A model generated the notes under the pieces. It saw only the letters and a program-made list of their open reading frames with translations, was not told where the DNA came from and did not search any database. The position numbers were made by a program, and so were the translations under genes. Positions 41,571 through 43,029 of a DNA stretch of 43,029 nucleotides are shown here, one piece after another. Origin of the DNA: Deltaproteobacteria bacterium (GTDB taxonomy: Bacteria; Myxococcota_A; UBA9160; SZUA-336); NCBI GenBank assembly GCA_019311115.1, contig JAFDDB010000020.1, forward strand, positions 1 through 43,029, written 5' to 3'. The stretch's first letter is position 1. Each line of letters opens with the position of its first letter.

Positions 41571-43029
41571 CTAGCGTCCGCGCAGCACGCGCACGTTTCC
41601 GCGGCGCACCGTCAGCTTCTCGGCGTCGAAGTACTCCATCAGCGGAACGGTGTGCTTGCGCGTCTGTCCCGTCAGCTGCTTGTAAGCGGCGGGGTCGACC
41701 TGGCCGTGCTCCTCTAGGTACTCGGTCACCCGCCCGCGCAGCGACTCCACGGCCGCCGCGTCGAAGAACAGTCCCTGCGCGACACGAGCGGCTCGACCCT
41801 CGCGGACCAGGTGCTCCAGTACGGGAACCAGCGACGCCGGGTCGCTGCCCGTCTCTTCCGCGAGCTTCGCCTGCGTGGGGGGTCCCAGGCCGGCGGCTGC
41901 GAGCCGCTCGGCGACGCGCGCGAGCAGCTCGGGATCGGCGACGTGCGCGGCATGGCCGGGCAGCCGCACGCCGCTGCCGCCGGCTTCGAGGGCGCCCCGG
42001 CGGGCCGCGTGATCGAGTGCGGCGCGAATCGACTCCTCGGCCACGGTCGGCGGCAGCGCGCTCGCGACCGACGCGAGTCCGACCCAGGGGTCGGTCGGCC
42101 GCTCGGCATGGTGGGCCTCGACGGCGCGCACGCAGAGCCCGGCCAGCTCGTCGAACGCCTCCGGGTCCAGCCATCGCTCCTGCCCGATCCGCACGCCGTC
42201 CAGCTCGTCGATCGAGGCGACCTCGCGGCGCAGGTCGGACTCGAGCACTCCCTGCAGTCCCGCGCGCCGCAGCCGCACGGCGAGCGCGCGCTTCGGTCCG
42301 CCTTCGGCCATCTCCCGTAGCTCGGCCAGCCGCACGGCCCGCACGCGGCGCGAGCGCAACGGCGCCGCGTCCACGACGTGTCCGCCGCCGACGGTCCAGC
42401 CGGCGTCGGCGATGCGCTGGAAGCCGCGCAGGATGTACCGGTCGCCCTCGACCACGGGCAGGGGCCGGTCGAGCCGGAGCTCGGCGAAGCCCGTCCCTCC
42501 GGGGGCGAGCTCGTCGCGGTCGAGCAGCTGCACGCGAACGCCCCGCTCCGCCGTGCCCTGGTGAAACGTGGCCGAGGCACCGCTGCGTAGCGGGGGTGCG
42601 CTCGGCAGCAGCCGCAGCTCTACGCCGAGCCTTCGCCGGTAGTCGAGTCGTCCCGGCTCCGCGATGACGGAGCCGCGCGGAACGGCCGCGACCTCGACGC
42701 CTTGCAGGTTCACGGCGCAGCGGGCGCCGGGCTCCGCCCGCTTCACCGTCTCGCCATGTCTCTGCAGCCCGCGGATGCGCGCCGTCGTGACCTGGCGGCC
42801 GGATTCGGGCAGCAGCTCGACGGTCTGTCCCTCCTCGAAGGCGCCGCCGCGCAGCGTGCCCGTGGCCACCGTGCCGAAGCCGCGCATGCTGAACACCCGG
42901 TCCACCGGCAGCCACGCCGGACCGCTCCGCCGTGTCCGGGTCGCGTCCTCTTCCGCCAGCGCGTCGAGCGCGGCCAGCAGCTCCGGCAGGCCGTCGCCGC
43001 GATGGGCGGACACCGGCAGGATCGGCGCG
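41571..43029 (-). CDS. selB: selenocysteine-specific elongation factor SelB, C-terminal part (cut by window edge)
   Basis: The frame stays open to the right edge, where it reads APILPVSAHRGDGL, the end of a SelB GTPase domain. The start lies outside the window; the GTG at 43013 is internal. Visible parts are domains II and III (LPVDRVFSMRGFGTVATGTLRGG and the following beta-barrels, fragment residues about 30-250) and four winged-helix modules that bind the SECIS RNA. The last ends GQVDPAAYKQLTGQTRKHTVPLMEYFDAEKLTVRRGN. SelB delivers Sec-tRNA to UGA codons. yjjX follows with no gap. Confidence 0.93.
   Translation of the reverse strand, partial: APILPVSAHRGDGLPELLAALDALAEEDATRTRRSGPAWLPVDRVFSMRGFGTVATGTLRGGAFEEGQTVELLPESGRQVTTARIRGLQRHGETVKRAEPGARCAVNLQGVEVAAVPRGSVIAEPGRLDYRRRLGVELRLLPSAPPLRSGASATFHQGTAERGVRVQLLDRDELAPGGTGFAELRLDRPLPVVEGDRYILRGFQRIADAGWTVGGGHVVDAAPLRSRRVRAVRLAELREMAEGGPKRALAVRLRRAGLQGVLESDLRREVASIDELDGVRIGQERWLDPEAFDELAGLCVRAVEAHHAERPTDPWVGLASVASALPPTVAEESIRAALDHAARRGALEAGGSGVRLPGHAAHVADPELLARVAERLAAAGLGPPTQAKLAEETGSDPASLVPVLEHLVREGRAARVAQGLFFDAAAVESLRGRVTEYLEEHGQVDPAAYKQLTGQTRKHTVPLMEYFDAEKLTVRRGNVRVLRGR

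Noticed and set aside
1..43029. tRNA genes, integrase sites or insertion sequences
   Set aside because: I looked for tRNA T-loop words, transposase motifs and terminal inverted repeats with target duplications, and saw none that held up.

Overview
The window is high-GC chromosomal DNA packed with housekeeping genes. It shows no insertion sequences, prophage genes, rRNA, tRNA or CRISPR array that I can recognise. Gene content suggests a Gram-negative, deltaproteobacteria-like (Myxococcota-like) bacterium: a class A PBP, lipobox proteins, a large RND/MMPL transporter, an ArsC in a cell-wall operon, a split complex I operon, and a lysine-rich histone-H1-like protein. The taxon is inference; no marker gene here fixes it. 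SelB at the right edge implies that the organism decodes UGA as selenocysteine.

Layout. 1-2360: terminator-like hairpin, then a coupled amidase and 6PGDH-like dehydrogenase (+). 2405-3903: VOC enzyme then YfcG-type GST (-). 3980-4375: DUF4234 membrane protein (+). 4407-7587 (-): an N-terminally extended Cys/Met-type PLP enzyme, a GFA-type zinc protein and a CPBP membrane protease that appears frameshifted at a homopolymer. 7687-12127 (+): DUF3332 lipoprotein, a 994-residue RND/MMPL transporter and a coupled methyltransferase. 12111-13292 (-): M20 amidohydrolase. 13346-14368 (+): APH-like kinase. 14349-15628 (-): thyA-folA. 15629-15957 is the only long gene-free stretch; it holds a strong-looking promoter, a repeat array and an intrinsic terminator with no ORF between them. 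15958-20558 (-): class A PBP, ArsC-type reductase and PYROXD2-like oxidoreductase as one operon.

20716-24045 (+): gshB, purC, an H1-like basic protein and ogt. 24042-27753 (-): gpsA, then a lipoprotein, nucleoside hydrolase and PHP phosphoesterase joined by 4-base overlaps. 27860-38731 (+): complex I operon nuoA-E-F-G-H-J-K-L-M-N, without nuoB, C, D or I. 38741-39646 (-): alpha/beta hydrolase. 39781-41037 (+): MgtC/DUF4010 membrane protein, possibly starting at ATC. 41034-43029 (-): partial selB followed by yjjX.

The most useful points for follow-up are the orphan mini-transcription unit at 15735-15900, the H1-like protein with its duplicated aromatic module, a recurring -10/start arrangement that predicts leaderless mRNAs, the incomplete nuo operon, an EF-hand-like loop in the transporter, and the CPBP frameshift. 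I did not find a clear multi-gene novel defence or biosynthetic system.
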